Assembly: GCA_014380365.1 (NCBI GenBank)
Contig: JACMJZ010000026.1
Coordinates: 124,001 to 188,000 of the forward strand
Direction of reading: 5' to 3'
DNA length: 64,000 nucleotides
Origin: Pyrinomonadaceae bacterium
GTDB taxonomy: Bacteria > Acidobacteriota > Blastocatellia > Pyrinomonadales > Pyrinomonadaceae
The notes beneath the pieces are model-generated. The model was not told where the DNA came from, searched no databases, and worked only from the letters and a program-made list of their open reading frames with translations. Position numbers and translations under genes: made by a program. The stretch's first letter is position 1, and each line of letters opens with the position of its first letter. This document shows, piece after piece, positions 46,564 through 55,424 of this stretch.

Positions 46564-47406
46564 ATGCCCGTCACTCTCAGAAAATTTCAACTGCCACTTC
46601 TCGTTGCGCTGCTGATCATCTGCAGCGGTTGTTCACGCGAAACGACCAATCCCTTATCTGGGACGAAGTCCGTCTCAGGAAAAGTCGTTAAAATCGTTGA
46701 TGGTGACACTATCACGATCCTTGACGCCCAAAATACCCAACATAAAATACGTCTCCAGGGCATTGACGCACCGGAGCGCAAACAGGACTTCAGCAAAATA
46801 TCGCGTGAGCACTTAGCCAGTTTAGTCTTTGGAAAACAGGTCAGAGTGGATTATGCGAAGGTTGACCGTTGGGGTCGCTTAATAGGAAAGGTCTGGATTG
46901 ACGGGAATGATGAATGCTTGGCTCAAATCCAAGCGGGCCTCGCGTGGCATTACAAGGAATACGAAAGGGAGCAGTCGTCGGTAGACCGAGAAGCTTACGC
47001 AGCAGTGGAACAAGAAGCTCGCGCACAAAAACGCGGCCTCTGGAAGGATCCCGCGCCTACCCCTCCCTGGGATTTCCGGCATCACAAAACCGGCTCACCT
47101 GCCGAGAACGACTTGGCCGACGAACCACCATCAGACGATAAAAACATCAACAGCACCGCACCAGCCGTCGAACGGAAGCACTTGGATCATCCGCCGGGAG
47201 CCTCTCAACTGCCAAATCAACTAACACCATCTGTTAATCCCGAAGTCACCGGATCAAGCCACATCCGGGGAAGCAAACATAGCAAGATTTATCACTGGCC
47301 CGGATGCCCAAACTATGACGCAATAGCTCCGCACAACCGAGTTCCGTTTCCGAGCCGTGAAGAGGCTGAAAAGGCGGGTTACCGTGCGGCAAGAAACTGC
47401 CGATAG
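46564..47406 (+). CDS. Thermonuclease (SNase-like) lipoprotein
   Basis: ATG 46564 is preceded by AAGGGGG. The 280-residue product has a lipoprotein signal (LLVALLIICSGC, Cys about 23), then a staphylococcal-nuclease fold (about 38-170) with VDGDTITIL, IRLQGIDAPERKQ and WGRLIGKVWIDG, where the catalytic Arg and Glu are in place. After a Pro-rich linker comes a short C-terminal domain YHWPGCPNYDAI ... EKAGYRAARNC, a small metal-binding module resembling those in DNA-repair and nuclease proteins. It should degrade nucleic acids at the cell surface. Confidence 0.9.
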   Translation: MPVTLRKFQLPLLVALLIICSGCSRETTNPLSGTKSVSGKVVKIVDGDTITILDAQNTQHKIRLQGIDAPERKQDFSKISREHLASLVFGKQVRVDYAKVDRWGRLIGKVWIDGNDECLAQIQAGLAWHYKEYEREQSSVDREAYAAVEQEARAQKRGLWKDPAPTPPWDFRHHKTGSPAENDLADEPPSDDKNINSTAPAVERKHLDHPPGASQLPNQLTPSVNPEVTGSSHIRGSKHSKIYHWPGCPNYDAIAPHNRVPFPSREEAEKAGYRAARNCR

Positions 47407-47524
47407 TGCTCGCACATTACTTTTCAGCAGATGGTTCGGGATTATGAATAAAAGTGCGGGCAGGCCAAGAATCAGGGGGATCTAACTGAGTGGGGTTCCC
47501 AAGTTGCGCGCTACGGGTCCCCTA

Positions 47525-48001
47525 CTATTCCCTGACGACCTCAACTACTTGGGATTTTGATTGAGCCTCCGGCCAGTTGGGCAACAGTTGCCCTTCCCGA
47601 AGTGTCTCCTTCGGATTAGCAATGGCCATAACCTCGTAAGGCTTGCCTGAATGCTGTCCCAGCTCTCCAAAGTAGCAGAGGACTTTCCACCTTCCACCCT
47701 CCCTGACGGTTACGTTTGGCTGCACCCAATAGTCTGCTACTTCCATTGGATGGATGACTACCCACACCTGCGCGTTTGCGTCCGCTACGACTCCTTCCAC
47801 GAAGTGACGCGGCGCAACTTTGGCATGATCGCATGGCGCGTTAATTACGATCTTTCGGCTTGGATCTGGAGACGGCGCGCCGCAGGGCGTTACAGATGAA
47901 GGAGCTTGGCCGTTCGTGGAGGTCTGTAGCGCGGTACTGCAGCCCGACATGACCACGCCCGCACATAGAAACAATATTGGTAACGCTGTTCCTTGCGGCA
48001 T
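47525..48001 (-). CDS. Lipoprotein with a single beta-domain
   Basis: This 158-residue product begins with a lipoprotein signal (LPILFLCAGVVMSGC, Cys about 21), with AAAGGAG before the ATG. The mature part, after a low-complexity linker, is one domain containing INAPCDHAKVAPRHFVEGVV, WVVIHPMEVADYWVQP, GGRWKVLCYFG and PYEVMAIANP. The same order of motifs is seen twice in the neighbouring 360-residue membrane protein and once in the GH16-like protein, so it is a repeated module of this locus. It is the last gene of the long minus-strand run. Function is unknown; it is likely a periplasmic or surface binding part. Confidence 0.8.
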   Translation of the reverse strand: MPQGTALPILFLCAGVVMSGCSTALQTSTNGQAPSSVTPCGAPSPDPSRKIVINAPCDHAKVAPRHFVEGVVADANAQVWVVIHPMEVADYWVQPNVTVREGGRWKVLCYFGELGQHSGKPYEVMAIANPKETLREGQLLPNWPEAQSKSQVVEVVRE

Positions 48002-48014
48002 TCGAATTTCTCCT

Positions 48015-49097
48015 TTACTTTCTTCGGATGACAGTTACCGAGTTAGAGACCACGGCATCTGGGGGATCTTTCATTAACGGCCCTGCAGACAAACTGGAGG
48101 TGGTGGCAACAATCTGAATCTCGTACTGCTCCCCAACGCCGACTTCTACGCCGCCAAACCTGGCGTTTCCACTGAAGGTACCGTCATTACGACTTATCGA
48201 CGCGGGTCGATCCTGAACATAACGAGTACCAACTCTAAGCGACTTTACAACGATGTAATGAGTCAGGTCCGGAACGGAAGTCTTGCCGCTAATAGCGGCA
48301 TCCACGCTCACTTCCGCGCCATTGACTGGAGTGTTGATAAGAATCACCTCTGAAGGCTTTGTGCGCCTGACGGTTACAGGTTCAGAAAGGATAGCATCGT
48401 CGGGGATTTTATCCAGAGTACCTGGTTCCAATTTGCTCAAGGTCGCCATCACGCGGATGGTAAATTCATCGTCCTCTCCGACTTTGATATCACTTCCGCC
48501 ATCGCTAAACCTGGCCTCCCCGCTGAATGAGCCGTCGGGACCGACTGAAGCGGGCTGAATTCGAGCGGTTCCGGTCCTAACCATCGTCACTAAGAGGTAG
48601 TGATTCCGGTCCAGAAATGGCGTTATGCCGCGAACCTTTTGACCGAGACCTACGCTGGAAAGTTCAGGAGGAGAAGTGATGATCAACTGCGTCTGGGCGA
48701 ATTTTCTTTCAGCCTTTTCGGCGCTTCTATTATTACTGATTATCCCTATGACAACTGTCGCGATGAGGGCAAGAATCGCAACGATGACGGCAATAATAGC
48801 CATCAGCAGTTGCCTCCTGGTCGTATTCTCGCCGGCTTTGATTGCATGTAATATTTTGTTGAGAAGGTTGAGAGACTCTCTACCCGGTTCAGACGAAGGT
48901 GTGTCCGGGTTGCGCGAAGGCTGCTTTGCCCTCCCTCGGTCATCGTCAGGTTGAGTACTGGGTGGACGGCGCTGGCCTTTCCGTTCTTTCGCCATCCACT
49001 CCTGGACACGTTGCACCTCAGCCTCAGCTCTTTTGATAGCTGAATCAAGCTGCGCGTCGCTTTCACCTGGCAAATCTGGCGGGTCGTCCTTATTCAT
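48015..49097 (-). CDS. Single-span membrane protein with two beta-domains
   Basis: The 360-residue protein has a charged cytoplasmic N-terminal part (1-~90, Arg/Asp/Pro-rich), one membrane segment (LLMAIIAVIVAILALIATVV, about 100-120) and an extracytoplasmic part with two related domains: ITSPPELSSVGLGQKVRGIT ... GSFSGEARFSDGG ... FTIRVMATL and INTPVNGAEVSVDAAISGKT ... GTFSGNARFGG ... YEIQIVATT. These match the module of the next lipoprotein. GGAG lies eight bases before the ATG. Gap to the next gene is 13 bases, so they are cotranscribed. Confidence 0.82.
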   Translation of the reverse strand: MNKDDPPDLPGESDAQLDSAIKRAEAEVQRVQEWMAKERKGQRRPPSTQPDDDRGRAKQPSRNPDTPSSEPGRESLNLLNKILHAIKAGENTTRRQLLMAIIAVIVAILALIATVVIGIISNNRSAEKAERKFAQTQLIITSPPELSSVGLGQKVRGITPFLDRNHYLLVTMVRTGTARIQPASVGPDGSFSGEARFSDGGSDIKVGEDDEFTIRVMATLSKLEPGTLDKIPDDAILSEPVTVRRTKPSEVILINTPVNGAEVSVDAAISGKTSVPDLTHYIVVKSLRVGTRYVQDRPASISRNDGTFSGNARFGGVEVGVGEQYEIQIVATTSSLSAGPLMKDPPDAVVSNSVTVIRRK

Positions 49098-49160
49098 TAA
49101 TCATACTCCGCTTTCATACGGCATTCGGGAAGCGATTCCACCCTCCCAACACGCACTTCG

Positions 49161-50342
49161 CTACCCACTTCCCGGAACGAACTCAAACTTCTCTATGATG
49201 ATCTCTACCACTCCATTGTCAGTTGGTGGTTGGCCATTGATCAGCCAAAGATTCATCCGCGCATTCTCATCGCCTGCTTGCGGGATACCTTCTGCGAAAC
49301 TATGTTTTCGGATGATCGCATTGTCGTGGCCGGGCCCGCTGTTCAAGCCCATTAGACTTTGGAAAGAAACGCTGTTCGGTTCCCAGCGAAACCAGTGCAT
49401 TGTTTTATCCAATCGGCGAGGAATCTGAAAGCGAACTATATTTTGTGGACGGGTGTAGGGTTGAATTACGAACTGTGCGTTCTTGTTGTTGGCATCTCCC
49501 CAACGGGAAATTTCAATATCTATTTCGCGATGACTGTATGCCGGATCATCCGACCAGGTGAACATTCCCAGCACAACTCCAGGATCAAGAACGTCCGCCT
49601 TGGTATCAAGATAGAATCGGTAAGTTCCGTAACCGAAACTTTTCTCTGAAATAACTTCGGCGCAATACCAACGTTCGCCGCGCTTGGTAATGCGCAGGTG
49701 TAGTCTCCCTTTGGCGTCAACCTCGACGTTGTTACCGCTATCTGAAAAATAATTGGGTCCGGGGCCTACTCGTTCGCTACTCGACTTGACTCTCCATTCG
49801 TACCCTGAGAACTGGATAGTCCTGACCTTCGCGGTTGTATCGTTGCGTGCGTCATGAGTCTTCACATTCGGGACGCTGGCAGCAACTCGAGCAATCGCCA
49901 GCACGGGACCTACGAGGTTAGGCAGGGTGTCGGTCGTGGCCGGCGGTTGATACGAAGAGTCGACCAACAACGCAGCATATTCGTCGCCGAGGTGCGTCGC
50001 GGCTTTCCACTTGCCATCTTTCGCGATAGCTGTGTAGGGCGAAGCTGCGTACGGTTGCACGTACCAGGTGTTGGTGCGTGCGAAAATCACCACCTTAAGT
50101 TGGGTTACATTCGCCGCGCTTGCCGTGCCCGCAATCGAGCCCATCGAGTCAGGCCCCGCGCCTTTGGGAGGGACAAGAGTGATTGTGATAGTCGTCCGTG
50201 CGGTTGCTTCGTGCAATTTTTCGAGTCTCGAGGCGTTAGCCTGAACGGGAAACGCGTACAGAGTGATAGCCACAATCATCAAGCACGCGCGCAGGCGTGA
50301 ACTCAAATATTGCTGATGTAGTATTAACCCTCGCCCTAACAA
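49161..50342 (-). CDS. Secreted GH16-like protein with N-terminal beta-domain
   Basis: The 393-residue product starts at a TTG two bases after the stop of the upstream gene, whose last codons contain AGGAGG, so translation is coupled. A signal peptide (LMIVAITLYAFPVQA) and a beta-domain follow (GSIAGTASAANVTQLKVVIF ... WYVQPYAASPYT ... GKWKAATHLGD), the same module as in the two genes downstream. From about residue 185 comes a GH16-type jelly roll: SEKSFGYGTYRFYLDT, the catalytic-type motif REIDIEISRWG (ExDxE, about 271-275) and WFRWEPNSVSFQSL. GH16 enzymes cut beta-glucans and galactans. Active residues look intact. Confidence 0.82.
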   Translation of the reverse strand: MLGRGLILHQQYLSSRLRACLMIVAITLYAFPVQANASRLEKLHEATARTTITITLVPPKGAGPDSMGSIAGTASAANVTQLKVVIFARTNTWYVQPYAASPYTAIAKDGKWKAATHLGDEYAALLVDSSYQPPATTDTLPNLVGPVLAIARVAASVPNVKTHDARNDTTAKVRTIQFSGYEWRVKSSSERVGPGPNYFSDSGNNVEVDAKGRLHLRITKRGERWYCAEVISEKSFGYGTYRFYLDTKADVLDPGVVLGMFTWSDDPAYSHREIDIEISRWGDANNKNAQFVIQPYTRPQNIVRFQIPRRLDKTMHWFRWEPNSVSFQSLMGLNSGPGHDNAIIRKHSFAEGIPQAGDENARMNLWLINGQPPTDNGVVEIIIEKFEFVPGSG

Positions 50343-50344
50343 AA

Positions 50345-50692
50345 TTACTTTGCCCTCCTATACCGGAATTCGCAGTTCTCATCATTTCGAAATGTCAAGA
50401 CTTCATTAGTTACTTCGAACTCATAAACTCCGGGGCCGAACCGAGTGTCCAACTTGATTCGATTGCTATCAACCAACTCATATTTGCCGCCATTCCAATG
50501 CAGGAGTCCCCCAACGTAAGTTCCATTGTCAAAGAACTCGACCTTGCTGGGATACGCCGCGTCACATGACGCCCCGTTTACTTTGTTCCATTGGCCTACC
50601 AAGTTGCGTTTCGCGCTGCACGCCGGAAACGAGACAACGAGAACCAGCGAGAGAAGCAGAAAGGCGCGCCGGACTCTACTTGTTAGGTTCAT
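50345..50692 (-). CDS. Small lipoprotein, lipocalin-like
   Basis: The 115 residues have a lipoprotein signal ending SFPACS (Cys about 25), followed by NLVGQWNKVNGASCDAAYPSKVEF and short beta strands to the C-terminus, resembling small lipocalin-like proteins. GGAG precedes the ATG. The function is unknown. It sits between the channel fusion and the GH16-like gene and is part of the same run; the 255-base gap before it could contain an internal promoter. Confidence 0.75.
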   Translation of the reverse strand: MNLTSRVRRAFLLLSLVLVVSFPACSAKRNLVGQWNKVNGASCDAAYPSKVEFFDNGTYVGGLLHWNGGKYELVDSNRIKLDTRFGPGVYEFEVTNEVLTFRNDENCEFRYRRAK

Positions 50693-50947
50693 TTCAAAAC
50701 TCCTTCAAATCAGTCGTCACTCAGCAAATGCGAAAGAGACAATTTTGCTACCAGTGCACCAACTGTAACCGCATAAACATTTGCCGAACTCCCCTAGTTG
50801 AATCTCGCCGCTTGAAAGAATTGACATTTCAAGTGCTGCTAAAACAACCTCGAGCAATTCCCGATTGCTGGTTGCTGCCCTCTGATTCTTACATGGGCAT
50901 ACCACCCAATCATTCCCACTTTCTCCATAATAAGTCCCGTGTACAGG

Positions 50948-52726
50948 TCATGTCGGATTGCGTCCGGGAAAATTCGCCTTTCTAACTCTCGGATTTTCAA
51001 GGGTCGACTCGTCCTGCGGTTCGGCTTGGTCGCCAATAACCCCCGGTAAGCGTGCCTTTTCATCTTGCTTGTCGCCTTTAATTGAGATGAGGGCGTTGAA
51101 GAAAACTACGAGGAAGAGCACCTCACATATATTCGCAAGAGAAGTAACGAACTTGGCATAAGAAGTCGTAGGCATTATGTCGCCATACCCAGTTGTGGTG
51201 ATCGTGTAGATCGAGAAATACATATAATCAATTAACTCCAAGGGCTTTGACTGACTTTGAGCGAGGTGCTCTTTCTGATCTTCTTGTAGACTTGTCAGTT
51301 TAATATTTGCTTCATCCTGTCCTGCTGTCAGCCTTCTTTCCTGATCGGGCGGTAGAACGACCCCTGTATCTCTGATCTCCTCAATAGTGGCAATAACAAC
51401 GCGCTTTTGCTGTGCCGGGAGTATGTCGTCCTGCGCCTCGGTTGACATTCGACGTTCGATTTGATCAAGAAAGAACTTTCGTTCCGAATTCGGATGAATG
51501 TCTATTTTTGCCAATTCAGAGGGGGGAAACATCGCGTGGGTAATCGCCCCGCGATTTATCCGCGCCAACGGTGCATCAGCAGCAGCGAAGATCGTCCAGC
51601 GGATATTGTCGACGTTAAGCCCGTTAATGCGCAGCGCATCCAGTATTTGATATTGCACATTCTCAGCTCTTGATCGTGACAGTTCGTAGTTTGACGCATA
51701 ACCTGACCCACTGGCGTATATGGGTTCTTTATCTGAGTGGCCAAGTAAGTTAATCTTTATTCTCGTATCGTTTTCAATTGCTTTCCGTAATTTCGCAATG
51801 AGCGCCTGATGGCTACAGGCGTTGAATACCTTCGTTGAATATTCTGTTTGAAACCGTTTTGGGTTGCTGCCATCGCAGTTTGCATCGCTCTGACTTACGT
51901 TTGCCTTTCTCTCATCAAAGTAAAAGCAAAACTCTTCGTCCTCATTGTTCGCAGAAGCGGCTCCTCTGCCTGACGGTGGGATCGAGGCACCGCTTCGCTC
52001 GTCTTCTCCCGTTTTGGCGTTTTCTTTGCTGGATGAACCGGAAGGATGTGCTTTGTCGTTATCGTCACTACTGCTCAGATTCACCATGTACAATGCAGGC
52101 ATCTTGTTCTTGGTTTTCGCGAGCGTCGATTGGTCATGGAAGGCAAGCGCGAAGCCGAACAGATATGCAACGCCTAGAAAAAGAACAAAGAAGAGCGCTA
52201 TTGCCCATAGAGGCTCGTTCTTGATACCCGCGCGCATCTCATCGCACTTACTCGGCAGCCAACTTGTTGATTCTTCGTTGGTCGGTTCCATGATAAAGGC
52301 GGCTGTCATAAACGCGACGAAGAGCAATAAGAGGGACACGACTCCCAATGCAAGCAGCGAGATCGCCTGGAGCCAATAAGAATGGCCATGAAATGATCGT
52401 TGAGAGAACACCAGCCAAAGAACGCAATAGGAAAAGATGCATCCAGACGCCGCCCAAAGATTCAATCGGTAATAACCCACATGTCCAGGTTTCTTAGCGT
52501 TGTTGAGCCTGTGCCAGAGAATCACCGACCCCACTACCAAGGCCAGAACCGGCAAAAACAGCAGACCCGCTGTGGAGAGGTCGTTAATGCCGTTTGATAG
52601 AAGTGCGCAAGCTACGAAAACGAGAGTTATGACTACGGAGAACTTATAGGGCGAAAGCTTCTGGCTCGCGTCCATTTGTGCAGCGTTTCCCGATTTTGGA
52701 GCGCTCGGTGGGGTCGGGTGAGACAT
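50948..52726 (-). CDS. OmpA-like domain / ion-channel pore fusion protein
   Basis: AGAGGAGG precedes the ATG. The 592 residues show about five N-terminal membrane spans (1-~205), a disordered Ser/Asp/Lys stretch, a domain of the OmpA/MotB peptidoglycan-binding type (KINLLGHSDKEPIYASGSGY ... NYELSRSRAENVQYQIL, about 325-375), a charged helical linker, and then a pore module: YMYFSIYTITTTGYGDIMPT with the potassium selectivity filter TTGYGD (about 513) and a following span VLFLVVFFNALISI. A wall-binding-type domain inside a K-channel protein is very unusual. It would link the wall or a ligand to ion flow. Orientation of the middle domain is not certain. Confidence 0.85.
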   Translation of the reverse strand: MSHPTPPSAPKSGNAAQMDASQKLSPYKFSVVITLVFVACALLSNGINDLSTAGLLFLPVLALVVGSVILWHRLNNAKKPGHVGYYRLNLWAASGCIFSYCVLWLVFSQRSFHGHSYWLQAISLLALGVVSLLLLFVAFMTAAFIMEPTNEESTSWLPSKCDEMRAGIKNEPLWAIALFFVLFLGVAYLFGFALAFHDQSTLAKTKNKMPALYMVNLSSSDDNDKAHPSGSSSKENAKTGEDERSGASIPPSGRGAASANNEDEEFCFYFDERKANVSQSDANCDGSNPKRFQTEYSTKVFNACSHQALIAKLRKAIENDTRIKINLLGHSDKEPIYASGSGYASNYELSRSRAENVQYQILDALRINGLNVDNIRWTIFAAADAPLARINRGAITHAMFPPSELAKIDIHPNSERKFFLDQIERRMSTEAQDDILPAQQKRVVIATIEEIRDTGVVLPPDQERRLTAGQDEANIKLTSLQEDQKEHLAQSQSKPLELIDYMYFSIYTITTTGYGDIMPTTSYAKFVTSLANICEVLFLVVFFNALISIKGDKQDEKARLPGVIGDQAEPQDESTLENPRVRKANFPGRNPT

Positions 52727-52848
52727 TGTTTCCTCCTCTGGCGTCTAGATTTTACCGTCCACTAAAAAATGCGACCGACGTCGTGAAAGACTATTGCTTG
52801 GGTGACCGTCACTAAATTGTGCGTGGCAGTATTTTGCTTTTGTGAACT

Positions 52849-53544
52849 TTACCGCCGATAGATCAGCACCAATTCAATGCGACGGTTGCGGCGGCGTTGT
52901 TCATCTGTCACGTTATCCGCTTGCAATTTTTCTAAGTTATATTCAGTCGTGCCTGCGCTGCGCTGTACGGACTGGTACTCGCCGAAAGAGGTCACCGACA
53001 TCAAGTGCTCCGCAGGTTGAATGCCGACTTTGTCCCGCAAGAAACTGAACACTGCAATGCCCCTGTTGGCGGCCAGAGTGACGTTTGACTCATATCTTTG
53101 GCTTGGATTCGTGTCGGCGTGTCCCTGAACCTGGATCTCTCTAATGAGCGCCAACTGCGCCCGCAGTTTCGTGCCGACGACCGTCAATACTTGCTCGCCC
53201 GCGGACTTGATCTCGATGTGATCCGGTTCGAACAGAATCTTGTCACTAAAAGTTATGCGTTGAGAATTAAGGTCGTTGTGGATCTCGATGTCGGGATCCT
53301 TGTTCTCGTTGAAGTAAATCCCAAAGGTATTGTCAGCTAGTTTGCGAGGCTTCACCTTGTAGTCGTCAGCGATGGAATTGATCATGCTCATCTGATTCGC
53401 CCCGACCTCTTTCAAGTTGACAGTTCCTACCGCTACGACGGCCGTTACCAGGAACAGTGCGAGGCATAGAACCAACACCAACGCGAGCATCATGTCGGCG
53501 AACGAAGGCCAGAAATTAAAACTGATGAGATCCTCGTCTTGCAT
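52849..53544 (-). CDS. MotB/ZorB-like stator protein (OmpA family)
   Basis: The 231-residue protein has an N-terminal membrane span FWPSFADMMLALVLVLCLALFL with Asp17 in the ADMM motif, the place of the proton-carrying Asp of MotB and ZorB. It continues with a periplasmic linker and an OmpA-like peptidoglycan-binding domain: ITFSDKILFEPDHIEIKSAG, IQVQGHADTNPSQRYESNVT, LAANRGIAVFSFL and the terminal RRRNRRIELVLI. The ATG directly abuts the TAA of the MotA-like gene (no gap), with GGAGG in that gene's last codons, so the two are coupled. Together they should form a 5:2-type ion-driven motor. Confidence 0.9.
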   Translation of the reverse strand: MQDEDLISFNFWPSFADMMLALVLVLCLALFLVTAVVAVGTVNLKEVGANQMSMINSIADDYKVKPRKLADNTFGIYFNENKDPDIEIHNDLNSQRITFSDKILFEPDHIEIKSAGEQVLTVVGTKLRAQLALIREIQVQGHADTNPSQRYESNVTLAANRGIAVFSFLRDKVGIQPAEHLMSVTSFGEYQSVQRSAGTTEYNLEKLQADNVTDEQRRRNRRIELVLIYRR

Positions 53545-55350
53545 TTAGCCTCCCCGCCTTGAATCGTCGATCATCCTGGTCAATTCCGGCAGCATGCCAC
53601 TTAGCTGGGTGAGAAGGGGCACCAGACGGTTGTCGTCCCGTGGCTGCTTGCGAACTTGCGCACTGAGCGCACTCACGCCACTGCCCAGAGCAGCTACGCT
53701 TTGCGAGAGGGCATTGGTGTCCTTACTTAGTTGCTGCCCGTGCGTGGCAAAACTACTACTGCTCTCAGAGAAGTTGTTGCTGCTATCGGTGAGTTGTTGC
53801 AGCAGTTGTGGAATCTGCTTGCTGAGGCTTTCCAAAGTTTTCAATTGCTGCTGATTCGTTTCGTTTTGCGTGGCAAACTCTCTTTGCAGTTTGGTACGCC
53901 ATTCGTTGGTGTACTCGTTGAAATTGGAAAAGGTGTCAGTAAATTTCTGTGCGGCAGTGTTAAGCGGTGCATCCAGTTGGCGTAACTTTTCGCCCAAGCT
54001 GCCAAGTTGCACCTCCAGAGATTCTTTAATTTCACGCAGCCGTTCCTGCAATTCCGTTTGCACCTCGCCTAGACTTGCGGTGAGGTTTTCTCGCAGCGGC
54101 TTGCCCAGGGCGGCTTCGAGGGCTTGGCCGATTTCCTCATTGCGCTGGCCCAAACTTTGGAAGGCTTTTTCCGCTCCGACCAACACTGCGCCCAACTTCT
54201 CATCAATCCCTTCCCGATTGGCTACGTAGGCCGCTTCATAACTTTGGAGGGCCTGGAGTACTTGCACCAGCTGCAGGTTCCCACTATTCAGCTGCTCCTG
54301 AATGCGTTGTCGAAACTCCTCTGAACCGGCGATGTTGCGCTGGACGCTCTCCTGAAATGCTCTGGACTCCTGAGTCATTTGGTTATAGAGCTTGCGCAGA
54401 TCGTCCTGAAAGGGTGTTAGCGCATTCACGCCTTCAACGAACTTCTGGGAAAATGTGCTGAGGGTGTTAGCAACTTTTCCCATCTCTTTGAGAGCTTCGG
54501 TGCTGAGGCCGAGAGTCTCCCTGAGGGTGCCGGCTTTTTGTTGGAAATCGTCGGCGAACTCGGTGACCTGCTTTGCTGCCTCGACGCTCCGTTCCATTTG
54601 CTCTCTACTAAGGTGCAGTCTTTCCTGCAGTTTCTGGGAAGGAGTGGGAACAAGTTGCGGAATCCAGACCGTCAACGTCGTACGTTCGAGTAAACCACCC
54701 AGTGGCAACGCGACGGCACGTAAGTAGAACGCGAAAAGCAAAACGCCAAATACCGTAAGCGAGACTCCCAGGATGCTGGGGGCAAATGCGCCCTTCAGAG
54801 TCCCGAGCAACTGCTGCAAGCTGAGGCTCAGAGTGTCGTTGTTGAGTTGCGACGTGCCCCGCAACAATTCATCCAGAGCAGCCATCGTATCCGCCAGACC
54901 GAAGAGTGTTCCCAGCAAACCCAGGATAATAAAGATCGACAGCAGCGAGCGGTGCAGGGTATTGATTCGGAATAGTGCGTCGCTCGTATTTTTGATGAGC
55001 CCGCGTGCGTCAAGCTGGCTCTCGTTCCGCCCTGCCTCGAAGATCGCGCGTAAATGGCTGGTGATCGGACTCCTCGTCGGAAGAGCTTTCGCCAGCTCAA
55101 ACGAGTTGAAGATCTCTTCGTTTGAGCGCTGCACGGCCGAAGCGGAATCAGCATTCTCGTCGCTCACGAGGCGTTCTGGAACTCGCAGCCCGCTGACATC
55201 CTGACAGCGCGCGATTTGGACCGCGTACTGAAGATGCCGCCACAAGCTGACCACGAGCAGACCAAACCAGAAACCGAATAGCACTACCAATAGGTAGACA
55301 ATCCAGAGTGCGATCGGATTCTGTGGGATTAGATAATCAAGCAGTCTCAT
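53545..55350 (-). CDS. MotA/TolQ/ZorA-like channel protein with long coiled-coil tail
   Basis: In this 601-residue protein, membrane segments lie at about 13-38 (IALWIVYLLVVLFGFWFGLL), 135-160 (SIFIILGLLGTLFGLADTM) and 188-212 (GAFAPSILGVSLTVFGVLLF), the core of the MotA/TolQ/ExbB family including the GLLGTxxGL motif. From about 220 to the end it is a continuous helical, Gln/Glu/Leu-rich stretch of around 380 residues. ZorA of the Zorya antiphage systems has the same design: a MotA-like core plus a long intracellular tail. No zorC, zorD or zorE partner follows here. Confidence 0.9.
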   Translation of the reverse strand: MRLLDYLIPQNPIALWIVYLLVVLFGFWFGLLVVSLWRHLQYAVQIARCQDVSGLRVPERLVSDENADSASAVQRSNEEIFNSFELAKALPTRSPITSHLRAIFEAGRNESQLDARGLIKNTSDALFRINTLHRSLLSIFIILGLLGTLFGLADTMAALDELLRGTSQLNNDTLSLSLQQLLGTLKGAFAPSILGVSLTVFGVLLFAFYLRAVALPLGGLLERTTLTVWIPQLVPTPSQKLQERLHLSREQMERSVEAAKQVTEFADDFQQKAGTLRETLGLSTEALKEMGKVANTLSTFSQKFVEGVNALTPFQDDLRKLYNQMTQESRAFQESVQRNIAGSEEFRQRIQEQLNSGNLQLVQVLQALQSYEAAYVANREGIDEKLGAVLVGAEKAFQSLGQRNEEIGQALEAALGKPLRENLTASLGEVQTELQERLREIKESLEVQLGSLGEKLRQLDAPLNTAAQKFTDTFSNFNEYTNEWRTKLQREFATQNETNQQQLKTLESLSKQIPQLLQQLTDSSNNFSESSSSFATHGQQLSKDTNALSQSVAALGSGVSALSAQVRKQPRDDNRLVPLLTQLSGMLPELTRMIDDSRRGG

Positions 55351-55424
55351 GAGATTCGTTTGTTAGCTTGGCGGTGTCATTTCCTTAGTGAGATTCAAAC
55401 TTGTGAACTGACGTTCCGCCGATT

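Noticed and set aside
52849-55350. A canonical Zorya antiphage system
   Set aside because: The ZorA/ZorB-like pair is present, but none of the Zorya effector or partner genes is found. The neighbours are tubulin-like, actin-like, VWA and channel proteins.
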